Positions 35,802-48,075 of a DNA stretch of 64,000 nt are shown piece after piece (position 1 is the stretch's first letter; every line of letters starts with the position of its first letter). Source of the DNA: Stomorhina lunata (Eukaryota > Arthropoda > Insecta > Diptera > Rhiniidae); the NCBI GenBank assembly GCA_933228675.1, contig OW121744.1:92759385-92823384 (forward strand), written 5' to 3'. The notes under the pieces were generated by a model. The model saw only the letters and a program-made list of their open reading frames with translations. It was not told the DNA's origin and made no database searches. Made by a program: the position numbers and the translations under genes.

Positions 35802-38800
35802 TAAAAATTTCCTATAAAATCAAGAAATTTTGAAAAAATTTCCTATAAAAATACAAAGTTTTTGAAAAATTTCCCATAAAAATAAGAAATTTTTAAAAAA
35901 ATTCCTATAAAAATACAAAATTTTTGAAAAATTTCCTAAAATAAAAAAGAAGTTTTTGAAAAATTTCCTAATTTTATAGGAAATTTTTCAAAAAATATCT
36001 TATCAAATAGAAAATTTTTGAAAAATTTCCTATAAAAATAGAAAATTTTTGAAAAATTTCTTATAAAAATAGGAAATTTTTGAAAAATTTCCTATAAAAA
36101 ATGAAGTTTTTGAAATATTTCCGATAAAAAAAGGAAATTTGTGAAGAATTTATTGTAAAAATAGAAAATTTTTTAAAAATTTCCTAAAAAAATCGTAATA
36201 TTTAAAAAATATCCCACAAAAATAGGAAATTTTTGAAAAATTTCCCATAAAAATAGGAAATTTTTGAAAAATTTCCCATAAAAATAGGAAATTTTTGAAA
36301 TATTTCCCATAAAAATACAAATTTTTGAAAAATGTCCTATAAAAATAGAAAATTTTTGAAAAATTTCCTATAAAAATAGGAAATTTTTCAAAAATTTCCT
36401 ATCAAAATAGGAAATTTTTCAAAAATTTCCTATAAAAATAGGAAATTTTTCAAAAATTTCCTATAAAAATAGGAAATTTTTCAAAAATTTCCTATTTTTA
36501 TAAGAAAATTTTCAAAAATTTCCTATAAAAATAGAAAATTTTTGAAAAATTTCCTATAAAAATAGGAAATTTTTGAAAATTTTCCCATAAAAATAGGAAA
36601 TTTGTGAAAAATTTCTTATAAAAAATGGGAAATTTGTGAAAAATTTCCTATAAAAAACAGGAAATTTTTGAAAAATTTCCTATAAAAATAGGAAATTTTT
36701 GAAAAAATTCGGATTAAAATAGGAAATTTTTGCAAAATTTCCTATAAAAATAGGAAATTTTTGAAAAATTTTCTATAAAAATAGGAAATTTTTGAAAATT
36801 TTCCTATAAAAATAGGAAATCTTTGAAAAATTTCCTATAAAAATAGGAAATCTTTGAAAAATTTCCTATAAAAATAGGAAATCTTTGAAAAATTTCCTAT
36901 AAAAATAGGAAATCTTTGAAAAATTTCCTATAAAAATAGGAAATTTTTGAAAAATTTCCTATAAAAATAGAAAATTTTTGAAAAATTTCCTATAAAAATA
37001 GGAAATTTTTGAAAAATTTCTAATAAAAATAAGAAATTTTTGAAAAATTTCCTATAAAAATAGGAAATTTTTGAAAAATTTCCTATAAAAATAGGAAATT
37101 TTTGAAAAATTTCCTATAAAAATAGGAAATTTTTGAAAAATTTCCTATAAAAATAGGAAATTTTTGAAAAATTTCCAATAAAAATAGGAAATTTTTGAAA
37201 AATTTCCTATAAAAATAGGAAATTTTTGAAAAATTTCCTATAAAAATAGGAAATTTTTGAAAAATTTCCTATAAAAATAGGAAATTTTTGAAAAATTTCC
37301 TATAAAAATAGGAAATTTTTGAAAAATTTCCTATAAAAATAGGAAATTTTTGAAAAATTTCCTATAAAAATAGGAAATTTTTGAAAAATTTCCTATAAAA
37401 ATAGGAAAATTTTGAAAAATTTCCTATAAAAATAGGAAAATTTTGAAAAATTTCCTATAAAAATAGGAAATTTTTGAAAAATTTCCTATAAAAATAGAAT
37501 ATTTTTGAAAAATTTCCTATAAAAAATAAAAATAGGAAATTTTTGAAAAATTTCCTATAAATAATAAAAATAGGAAATTTTTGAAAAATTTCCTATAAAA
37601 AATAAAAATAGGAAATTTTTGAAAAATTTCCTATAAAAAATAAAAATAGGAAATTTTTGAAAAATTTCCTATAAAAATAGGAAATTTTTGAAAAATTTCC
37701 TATAAAAATAGGAAATTTTGAAATCTTTGAAGATAGGAAATTTTTAAAAAATTTCCTATAAAGATAGGAAATTTTTGAAAAATTTCCTATAAAGATAGGA
37801 AATTTTTGAAAAATTTCCTATAAAGATAGGAAATGTTTGAAAAATTTCCTATAAAGATAGGAAATTTTTGAAAATTTTCCTATAAAGATAGGAAATTTTT
37901 GAAAATTTTCCTATAAAGATAGGAAATTTTTGAAAAATTTCCTATAAAAATAGGAAATTTTTGAAAAATTTCCTATAAAAATAGGAAATTTTTAAAAAAT
38001 TTCCTATAAAAATAGGAAATTTTTGAAAAATTTCCTATAAAAATAGAAAATTTTTGAAAAATTTCCTATAAAAATAGGAAATTTTTGAAAAATTTCCTAT
38101 AAAAATAGGAAATTTTTGAAAAATTTCCTATAAAAATAGGAAATTTTTGAAAAATTTCCTATAAAAATAGGAAATTTTTGAAAAATTTCCTATAAAAATA
38201 GGAAATTTTTGAAAAATTTCCTATAAAAATAGGAAATTTTTGAAAAATTTCCTATAAAAAGAGGAAATTTTTGAAAAATTTCCTATAAAAATAGGAAATT
38301 TTTGAAAAATTTCCTATAAAAATAGGAATTTTTTGAAAAATTTCCTATAAAAATAGGAATTTTTTGAAAAATTTCCTATAAAAATAGGAAATTTTTGAAA
38401 AATTTCCTATCAAAATAGGAAATTTTTGAAAAATTTCCTATAAAAATAGGAAATTTTTGAAAAATTTCCTATAAAAATAGGAAATTTTTGAAAAATTTCC
38501 TATAAAAATAGGAAATTTTTGAAAAATTTCCTATAAAAATAGGAAATTTTTGAAAAATTTCCTATAAAAATAGGAAATTTTTGAAAAATTTTCTATAAAA
38601 ATAGGAAATTTTTGAAAAATTTTCTATAAAAATAGGAAATTTTTGAAAAATTTCCTATAAAAATAGGAAATTTTTGAAAAATTTCCTATAGAAATAGGAA
38701 ATTTTTGAAAAATTTCCTATAAAAATAGGAAATTTTTGAAAAATTTCCTACAAAAATAGGAAATTTTTGAAAAATTTCCTATAAAAATAGGAAATTTTTG

Positions 38801-40169
38801 AAAAATTTCCTATAAAAATAGGAAATTTTTGAAAAATTTCCTATAAAAATAGGAAATTTTTGAAAAATTTCCTATAAAAATAGGAAATTTTTGAAAAATT
38901 TCCTATAAAAATAGGAAATTTTTGAAAAATTTCCTATAAAAATAGGAAATTTTTGAAAAATTTCCTATAAAAATAGGAAATTTTTGAAAAGTTTCCTATA
39001 GAAAAAAGGAAATTTTTGAAAAATTTCCTATAAAGATAGGAAATTTTTGAAAAATTTCCTATAAAGATAGGAAATTTTTGAAAAATTTCCTATACAAATA
39101 GGAAATTTTTGAAAAATTTCCTATATAAATAGGAAATTTTTGAAAAATTTCCTATAAAGATAGGAAATTTTTGAAAAATTTCCTATAAAGATAGGAAATT
39201 TTTGAATTTCCTATAAAGATAGGAAATTTTTGAAAAATTTCCTATAAAGATAGGAAATTTTTGAAAAATTTCCTATATAAATAGGAAATTTTTGAAAAAT
39301 TTCCTATAAAGATAGGAAATTTTTGAAAAATTTCCTATAAAGACAGGAAATTTTTGAATTTCCTATAAAGATAGGAAATTTTTGAAAAATTTCCTATAAA
39401 GATAGGAAATTTTTGAAAAATTTCCTATAAAAATAGGAAATTTTTGAAAAATTTCTTATAAAAATAGGAAATTTGCGAAAAATTTCCTATAAAAATAGGA
39501 AATTTTTGAAAAATTTCCTATAAAAATAGGAAGTTTTTGAAAAATTTCCTATAAAAATAGGAAACTTTTGAAAAATTTCCTATAAAAAAGGAAACTTTTG
39601 AAAAATTTCCTATAAAAAAGGAAATTTTTGAAAAATTTCCTATAAATATAGGAAATTTTTGAAAAATTTCCTATAAAAATAGGAAATTTTTGAAAAATTT
39701 CCTATAAAAATAGGAAATTTTTGAAAAATTTCCTATAAAAATCGGAAATTTTTGAAAAATTTCCTATAAAAATAGGAAATTTTTGAAAAATTTTCTATAA
39801 AAATAGGAAAGTTTTGAAAAATTTCCTATAAAAATAGGAAATTTTTGAAAAATTTCCTATAAAAATAGGAAATTTTTGAATAATTTCCTATAAAATTAGG
39901 AAATTTTTGAAAAATTTCCTATAAAAATAGGAAATTTTTGAAAAATTTCCTATAAAAATAGGAATTTTTTAAAAATTTTCTATAAAAATAGGAAATTTTT
40001 GATAAATTTCCTGTAAAATTTTTGAAAAATTTCCTATAAAAATAGGAAATTTTTGAAAAATTTCCTATAAAAAAGGAAATTTTGAAAAATTTCCTATAAA
40101 AAAAGGAAATTTTGAAAAATTTCCTATAAAAAAAGGAAATTTTTGAAAAATTTCCTATAAAAAAAGGAC
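35802..40169 (+). repeat. 31-bp hairpin satellite (array C)
   Basis: About 140 tandem copies of a 31-bp unit containing GAAATTTTTGAAAAATTTC (an inverted repeat around one central G, extending one more G/C pair on each side) and the linker TATAAAAATA. The edges (35.8-36.3 and 39.9-40.2 kb) are more diverged than the core. Sub-blocks carry linker variants: AAAGATAGG at 37.73-37.92 and 39.01-39.42 kb, and a six-base longer AAAAAATAAAAATAGG form at 37.51-37.66 kb. Short open frames rich in FYRKF on the - strand are artefacts of the repeat. Confidence 0.95.
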
Positions 40170-41640
40170 ATTTGTTTTTAAAGTTTGTCATAACTTTAGT
40201 TTTCGTTTATGAAAGTTTTTTCGTTTATGCTAAGTTTTGCAAAATAAACAACAGAAAGCAAGGGCATTTCTTAGGCGACTTAACCACTTTGAAGCATTTA
40301 ACATTTCTTACACTTTTTCCAGTTTTAAATGGGGGTTATGTTTTTTTATTGTTTATTTAAACTTTCTGTTGTATTTATTTTTTTAAGTAGGCTGCTTGCT
40401 TTTTTTTCTTCTTGCCACATCTAGTGGTACTGGGGTATTCACTTTATCGTATTTTGTTAAAGGGTCTATCGCTCTACTATCTGGTAAACTCATGTATATG
40501 AAAATGCTTCAACCGTTCTATTGGGGTATTAATATGTTGTCCCCTAAGGTTAAAACATAAAAGGGGTAAAAAAATTCAAGTATTGCTTACGTTCGTACTT
40601 AGTCGTAAAATGTTGGACGATTTTAATAAAAATAACAAAACGGGGAAATCTTCATTTAAGGTATACCCGCTTGTTGTTACTTGTTCTTTCATAAAATTAT
40701 TATTGTCTTTTTGTCGAGTGTTATTAATTTAAACAATAAGAAAGAAACACATATAGCCTTTTTGTAATTGGATAGTGTCTTAATTAGATTTGAGTTTAAG
40801 GACACTGTCTAGTCAATGTTTGGGGGAGTTCTATTTTTATTTTTACTAATAGTTAAAAATAGCTATTTTGTTAGCATTTTGGGGAAAGAATCAAGGTCAA
40901 ATAAGGAAACATTTTAATTTTCTTATATATTAAGCAAAATCCTTAAAATACGCAACATTTTTTTATTACCAAAATTTGCTAATTATCCTTTGTCTTACAC
41001 AAAAAGCTAAATTATCATTTCCCTTTAGGTATTTTTTAACATTTTAAATTTTTTCTAAACCTTTTTCTTCCTCCTAATTATGTCTACATTTCACTTTTCT
41101 ATTTTTACCCCTAAAACTATACTCGACAAATTGTTTTAATTTTTAAACATTACTTTTCTTTGGCTCATAACTACTTGCCCGCCCATTCCTCATATCCATT
41201 AGCAAAATAAATTGCAAAAGCTTCCTGTAATTACTTTAATAAACCGAAATTTTCCTGCTTAAACACAAGTCATATATTTTTCAATTAACTTTCCTCACAA
41301 GAACTTAAATACTTATGACGTTTTGGGTATTAAGGCAAAGGAAAAAAATACAAAAAAATGTGAAAAAGAAACAAAATTCTCTAGCGCCATAAAATAAATT
41401 TGAAATAATTATAAAGTGTAGAAAGAAAGTATTTTGTAATCGTCTGTGTTAAGCTTTCTACGCCAACAAAGAACTAAAAAGAAAGCTCTTTACCTAAGAC
41501 GTCTTAACATTTTGAACCAAGAACTCTAATTTTATTTGTGCATGTTTAAATAGAATTTTTTAGGTCAGCGAAAAAAATTTAAGCGCGGAAATAGTTGTTA
41601 TTTCTATCACTGGCCTTTATTAGGGGACTAGCAAAAGCTA
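40170..41640. other. Gene-free stretch between satellites
   Basis: AT-rich unique-looking DNA. No gene, RNA gene, or repeat family member is recognised. Confidence 0.5.
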
Positions 41641-41649
41641 AAAGATACT

Positions 41650-41766
41650 TTTGTCTTTAAAAAGTACTTTTATCTTTAAAAGGTACTTTTATTTTTAAAA
41701 GGTACTTTTATCTTTAAAAGGTACTTTTATCTTTAAAAGGTACTTTTATCTATAAAAGGTACTTCT
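41650..41766 (-). repeat. Inverted GTACC minisatellite (array D)
   Basis: About six copies of AAAAGGTACTTTTATCTTT or close variants, the reverse complement of the array B type. It runs straight into a CTATAG array at about 41766. The junction AGGTACTTCTATAGAAAAA mirrors the array A/B junction near 30150. Confidence 0.85.
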
Positions 41767-44280
41767 ATAGAAAAATCAAAATATCACAGTCAGTGAAAAA
41801 TTTTCTTTAGAAAATATCACAGTCAGTGATAAATTTTCTATAGAGAATTTCACTGTCAGTGATAAATTTTCTATAGAAAATTTCACTGTCAGTGATAAAT
41901 TTTCTATAGAAAATTTCACTGTCAGTGATAAATTTTCTATAGAAAATTTCACTGTCAGTGATAAATTTTCTATAGAAAATTTCACTGTCAGTGATAAATT
42001 TTCTATAGAAAATTTCACTGTCAGTGATAAATTTTCTATAGAAAATTTCACTGTCAGTGATAAATTTTCTATAGAAAATTTCACTGTCAGTGATAAATTT
42101 TCTATAGAAAATTTCACTGTCAGTGATAAATTTTCTATAGAAAATTTCACTGTCAGTGATGAATTTTCTATAGAAAATTTCACTGTCAGTGATAAATTTT
42201 CTATAGAAAATTTCACTGTCAGTGATAAATTTTCTATAGAAAATTTCACTGTCAGTGATAAATTTTCTATAGAAAATTTCACTGTCAGTGATAAATTTTC
42301 TATAGAAAATTTCACTGTCAGTGATAAATTTTCTATAGAAAATTTCACTGTCAGTGATAAATTTTCTATAGAAAATTTCACTGTCAGTGATAAATTTTCT
42401 ATAGAAAATTTCACTGTCAGTGATAAATTTTCTATAGAAAATTTCACTGTCAGTGATAAATTTTCTATAGAAAATTTCACTGTCAGTGATAAATTTTCTA
42501 TAGAGAATTTCACTGTCAGTGATAAATTTTCTATAGAAAATTTCACTGTCAGTGATAAATTTTCTATAGAAAATTTCACTGTCAGTGATAAATTTTCTAT
42601 AGAAAATTTCACTGTCAGTGATAAATTTTCTATAGAAAATTTCACTGTCAGTGATAAATTTTCTATAGAAAATTTCACTGTCAGTGATAAATTTTCTATA
42701 GAAAATTTCACTGTCAGTGATAAATTTTCTATAGAAAATTTCACTGTCAGTGATAAATTTTCTATAGAAAATTTCACTGTCAGTGATGAATTTTCTATAG
42801 AAAATTTCACTGTCAGTGATAAATTTTCTATAGAAAATTTCACTGTCAGTGATAAATTTTCTATAGAAAATTTCACTGTCAGTGATAAATTTTCTATAGA
42901 AAATTTCACTGTCAGTGATAAATTTTCTATAGAAAATTTCACTGTCAGTGATAAATTTTCTATAGAAAATTTCACTGTCAGTGATAAATTTTCTATAGAA
43001 AATTTCACTGTCAGTGATAAATTTTCTATAGAAAATTTCACTGTCAGTGATAAATTTTCTATAGAAAATTTCACTGTCAGTGATAAATTTTCTATAGAAA
43101 ATTTCACTGTCAGTGATAAATTTTCTATAGAAAATTTCACTGTCAGTGATAAATTTTCTATAGAAAATTTCACTGTCAGTGATAAATTTTCTATAGAAAA
43201 TTTCACTGTCAGCGATAAATTTTCTATAGAAAATTTCACTGTCAGTGATAAATTTTCTATAGAAAATTTCACTGTCAGTGATAAATTTTCTATAGAAAAT
43301 TTCACTGTCAGTGATAAATTTTCTATAGAAAATTTTACTGTCAGTGATAAATTTTCTATAGAAAATTTCACTGTCAGTGATAAATTTTCTATAGAAAATT
43401 TCACTGTCAGTGATAAATTTTCTATAGAAAATTTCACTGTCAGTGATAAATTTTCTATAGAAAATTTCACTGTCAGTGATAAATTTTCTATAGAAAATTT
43501 CACTGTCAGTGATAAATTTTCTATAGAAAATTTCGCTGTCAGTGATAAGTTTTCTATAGAAAATTTCACTGTCAGTGATAAGTTTTCTATAGAAAATTTC
43601 ACTGTCAGTGATAAATTTTCTATAGAAAATATCACTGTCAGTGATAAATTTTCTATAGAAAATATCACTGTCAGTGATAAATTTTCTATAGAAAACTTCA
43701 CTGTCGGTGATAAATATTCTATAGAAAACTCCACTGTCAGTGATAAATTTTCTATAGAAAACTCCACTGTCGGTGATAAATATTCTATAGAACACTCCAC
43801 TGTCAGTGATAAATTTTCTATAGAAAACTCCACTGTCAGTGATAAATTTTCTATAGAAAATTTCATTGTCAGTGATAAATTTTCTATAGAAAATTTCACT
43901 GCCAGTGATAAATTTTCTATAGAAAATTTCTATCTGCCAGTGATAAATTTTCTATAGAAAATTTCACTGTCAGTGATAAATTTTCTATAGAACAATTTAC
44001 TGTCAGTGATAAATTTTATATAGAAAATTTCACTGTCAGTGATAAATTTTATATAGAAAATTTCACTGTCAGTGATAAATTTTATATAGAAAATTTCACT
44101 GTCAGTGATAAATTTTATATAGAAAATTTCACTGTCAGTGATAAATTTTCTATAGAACATTATACTGTCAATGATAAATTTTCTATAGAAAATATAACAG
44201 TCAGTGATAAATTTTCTATAGAACATTATACTGTCAATGATAAATTTTCTATAGAAAATATCACAGTCTGTGAATAATTT
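41767..44280 (+). repeat. 33-bp double-palindrome satellite (array E)
   Basis: About 75 tandem copies of a 33-bp unit that splits into two palindromes, AAATTTTCTATAGAAAATTT and CACTGTCAGTG, plus AT. The core (42.0-43.5 kb) is almost invariant; the right side shows scattered substitutions (ATATAG, CCACTG, GTCGG, GAACATT). Because the unit is 33 bp and two - strand frames have no stop, open frames of 707 and 662 codons appear on that strand (repeating KFSIENLSLTV and EIFYRKFITDS). These are best explained by the repeat, not by a gene. Confidence 0.95.
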
Positions 44281-45150
44281 CTATCTGTGATAATTTTTTT
44301 GAGAAATTTGTAATCGTTACCAAATTTTCCATTGAAAATATTAACCCGTGATAAATTTTCTATATAAAATTTTAATCTGTGATTAATTTAATACAGAACA
44401 TTTTTGATCTATAACACTTTTTTTATAAAAATCTGTAATAGTTTCCTACAAAAAATTTTAATCTGTGATAAATTTTATAAAGAAAATTTCGATCTGTTAT
44501 CAATTTGGTTTAGTTATTTTTAATTCGTGGTTGCTGTGATACATTTTTTAGGACAAATTTCTATCTGTGATAAATTTGTTATAGAGAATTTCGTTCTGTG
44601 ATAAATTTGTTATAAAAAACTTCTATCAGGGATAAATTTTCTACAGAAAATTTCTATCTGCTATAATTAATAGAAAAATTTCAATCTGTAATAAGTTTTT
44701 TAAAAAAATAATATGTAAGTAATTTCTATAATAAAATTAAATAAATAAAAATAAATTTTTGTTTTAACAATTTTAATCTATGATAAGTTTTCTAAAGAAA
44801 ATGTCTATCTGTGATATATTTTATATGCATAATTTCAATCTGTGATACATTTTCGGGTAGATATTTTTGTGATTTGTGATAAATTTTCTAACAAAATTTT
44901 ATTTTTATGTGATAAATTTTCTATAAAAAATGTTTATCTTTGATATGTGATGATTTTTTGTATGTGATAAATTTTGTATATGATATTTCAATCTGTAATA
45001 AATTGTCGCTGGAAAATGTTATTCTGTGATAAATTGACTCTGGAAAATTTTAATCTAACCCTAAATTTTCTATACAAAAATTTCAATCTGTGATAAATTT
45101 TGTATAGAAAATTTTATTCTGTGATAAATTTTTTATTTGCTATTTTCTTC
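44280..45150 (+). repeat. Decayed edge of array E (AATCTGTGATAAATTTT type)
   Basis: Roughly 30-bp steps of TTTCAATCTGTGATAAATTTTCTATAG-like sequence (given here in shortened form: AATCTGTGATAAATTTT plus CTATAG) with many substitutions and indels. It looks like an older form of the 33-bp unit left at the array margin. Confidence 0.75.
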
Positions 45151-46520
45151 TAAAAATATTTGTCCCTTAAAATTTTTCTATAAAAAGTACTTTTTCTTTA
45201 AAATGTACATTTCCGATATTCGTGCCTTGATGTCTTCTGTTTTTGGAAAATTTTGCAAAAAAAATTATTTCATATTAAAATTATTTCCCTACCTCAATAT
45301 TTTCCTGTGAACTCATTTACCTATAATTTAATATTCATTACTATTTTTATAACTTTTGTATACACTTCTTTCAGTTGGCGCTTGATTTATAGACATACCA
45401 AAGTCTTTTTTTATTTTATATGAAAAAGAAAAGTTTAAAAATACCTCGAAAAATGTATAAACGGCCTAAACGTTGTATAAAAATAACAGCCATTAATATA
45501 CAAATTTATCTAACTACATATTTACACACACTTAGACGAAAAAAAATATAAAAAATAAAATAATAACTGAAAAAAAACGTTTAAATAATAAGAAAATTCA
45601 AAATTTGTGCACGCCATTTTGTAGTAGAAGAACTAGGTTAAAAAGGTAGTAGTTTTTCGCATAAACATTTGAGCTGGTAGGTCTCCTTAGCTCTAGCGCT
45701 AGTAGCTAGTCCGTCAAAAGATTTTCACAATGTCTACAAAATAAACAAAGTCTTGAGGGATAAATTAACGACAGTCTTCTCTACTCCCACTTAGTAGACA
45801 AAAATATGATATTTAAAGCTAATGACTGTCTGTTTTACTAAATATTAAAGTCATTAACTGCCACCATTTGGATAATAATGGAGCCAATTGTCACCTTATT
45901 GACTACTAAGTAGTTAGTTTACAAATTTTAGTTAAATTCGTTTGACTACTCGTACTCTTCTTTCATTCTTGAAATAAGGCACAGAATGATGGAACTGTAA
46001 AACTGTTGGATCTCCTGGTACACAGTCTATTAAACTTACCACACACAGACACATAAAGAAAAACGTAAAATAATTTTGTGTTAAACCACAATGACCATAT
46101 ACATATACACACATGCCCACACACAAATATAAAGTAAGTACTCACTATTTTCTATAATAATGAGTACCTTTTTTCTTGTTGTTGTTAAGAAAATAATTTT
46201 TGGTCCTTTTTTCGTTGTTGTTTTGGAAAGTATGTATAAGTGTTGGTATCAATGTTACATTGTATGTGTGAAAATGTGTATGTCTAAGGGTTTTTCTAAC
46301 TCGGTCTAAATGTCCTTCAACCTTTTGCTTATACCTAGAAATTATAATTGCTCTAATAGTTAACATCCATATATGTTTGTGTGTGTGTATGTGTGTGTGT
46401 TTTCAATCCTGCCTAGAAAAATTAAATGAATGTGATTTAGTTTTTTTTTTCCCTTTTTTTCAAATTAAATGGTTTTGTTGTATTTTTATTCTATATTTAA
46501 AGATTTCTTGCTTTTGACTT
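45150..46520. other. Gene-free stretch
   Basis: Contains one stray CTATAAAAAGTACTTTTT word near 45180-45200 and a GT repeat at about 46375-46400. Overlapping short open frames on the - strand at 45.93-46.37 kb have no recognisable protein. Confidence 0.45.
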
Positions 46521-46523
46521 CTA

Positions 46524-47255
46524 CACTCAGAATATTATGTAAGTAAAATTAACTTAAAATGTAATTTGAAATGAATGAATATTCATTTAAAAACCGGTCA
46601 ACTGATTTTTCATTCAAATTCAATAAATATTTCATTTAAATTTAACTGACAAATATTTAAACTACATTTTCAGTTTTAAAAACGGAATATTCAGTTGTTT
46701 TCAAAAAAATTATTGACAAAAATTTAAACTACATTTTTAGTATAAAAAACGGAAATTTTCATTTATTTTTAAAAAAATTGAATGGTAAAAAACTACGTGA
46801 AATGTCCATAAAACGGACAAATGAAAATTTGTTTTTGTAATTAACGTAATATAAAAGACGAAACCATAAAAAGGGTATATCCTTTAAGGCATCAAAAAAC
46901 CAAACAGACAAAACAAAGTTTGTTGTTTGCTTAGGCCATACCCCGTGATAGGCGGCCAGTATTATAAAAAGTTTCTTCAGTAAGCAAACCTAAGATACTT
47001 AACGAAAACCAATAATTAAACAAATACGAATTATATTTGATACAATAATTTAAAAAATATATAAAAACTAAACAACTGATATTTTCAAATGTTACGGATT
47101 TTCAGTATTTTTTTGTAGGTTGTTTTTTAAACAAATGTATAAATATGTTAAAAATCAATTTTCATATAAATTTAAATGAATATTCATTTGAAAACAACAT
47201 AACCGAAAATTTCCTAAACAACATACAATCAGTTACTGTAATAATTTCCTGAGTG
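46524..47255. mobile_element. Candidate TA-flanked TIR element (732 bp)
   Basis: It begins CACTCAG (46524) and ends CTGAGTG (47255), with TA directly outside both ends. Inverted similarity continues weakly (AATATTATGTAA against GAAATTATTACAGTAA), and both halves carry AAATGAATATTCATTT-like palindromes some 50-80 bp inside. Inside is a ~100-bp imperfect direct duplication (ATTTAAACTACATTTT at about 46657 and 46722). There is no coding capacity. If real, it is a non-autonomous element. Confidence 0.4.
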
Positions 47256-47527
47256 TAATAGTTGGCCCCTAGTTTAAACTATTTTTGATTTAGTTAAAAT
47301 GTTGTTGGTTTCAGAACAACAAAAAGCTAAAGCTTTTTGATAGAAACAATAAAAAGGGGTCATTTAAATATAATTAACTAATAATAGAATGAAACTAATT
47401 TTAAATATATTAAATAATTTATTGAAATTCTTATATATTATTAGATATTTTGAATGTGATTATACCAAATTAAGAATCAATATTTTAAAATAAATTTGTA
47501 TTAATTTAAAGATATTTTAATATACTT

Positions 47528-47596
47528 AATTTACCATTAAGGCCCTATGCTCCACTGGAAGTCAAGGATAACAGAAGAAGAAGAATTTACCATTAA
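47528..47596 (+). mobile_element. Severely 5'-truncated LINE tail with perfect TSD
   Basis: A 43-bp insert (47541-47583) starting GGCCCTATGCTCCACTGG and ending in AGAAGAAGAAG is flanked by perfect 13-bp direct repeats, AATTTACCATTAA (47528-47540 and 47584-47596). A 3' tail of short simple repeats with a target duplication is the hallmark of target-primed reverse transcription; only the last few dozen bases of the parent were copied. The parent differs from the LINE at 31-34 kb, which ends in poly(A). Confidence 0.75.
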
Positions 47597-47599
47597 TTT

Positions 47600-48075
47600 T
47601 CTTTAGTTTCAATATATGATAAATTTCCTAAAGGAAACTTTAAACTAGTGATAAATTTTCTAATTTTCTCTAGTTTCAATCTGTAATAAATTTCCTAAAG
47701 AAACTTAAAGTTGGTAATAAATTTGCTAATTTTCTCGTGTTTTAATCTGGAATAAATTTTCAATAAGAAACTTTTAGTTGGTAATAAATTTTTGTTTAAT
47801 TATAAATTTTCATAGAAAGTCAGTCACAAGTATTCTATGGAACTTTGTAAGTCAGTGATAAATTTTCTGAGATCTTCTTTAGTAACAATATATGTAATTG
47901 TCTGAAAAATATTTCATTGAAACTTAAAAGCAGACTGAAAGGCTCTCAAGCGAATTTATCACAGACTTAAAATTTCTTTAAAAAATTCAAAAGATTGTAC
48001 TTTTTTTCAGAAATTAATAAACTTTTTAAAGAAATTTAAAGTTTGTGATAAATTTTGCTTCAGAAACTTTCAGTC
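47600..48075 (+). repeat. Decayed CTGTGATAAATTTT-type repeats
   Basis: Loose repeats of TTTCAATCTGTAATAAATT and GGTAATAAATTT with CTAAAG in place of CTATAG; the diverged left margin of the next arrays. Confidence 0.6.

Noticed and set aside
41776..43899. Overlapping 707- and 662-codon open frames on the - strand (KFSIENLSLTV and EIFYRKFITDS repeats)
   Set aside because: The unit is 33 bp, so any frame without a stop in one unit stays open. Two frames are open at once, DNA is uniform at all codon positions and the homologous arrays elsewhere are broken by indels. This is satellite, not a repeat protein gene.
45932..46366. Overlapping - strand open frames with a less AT-rich 60-bp core and a GGTAAGT-like word
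   Set aside because: Considered as a possible exon, but there is no matching acceptor/donor arrangement and no recognised protein; left unannotated.
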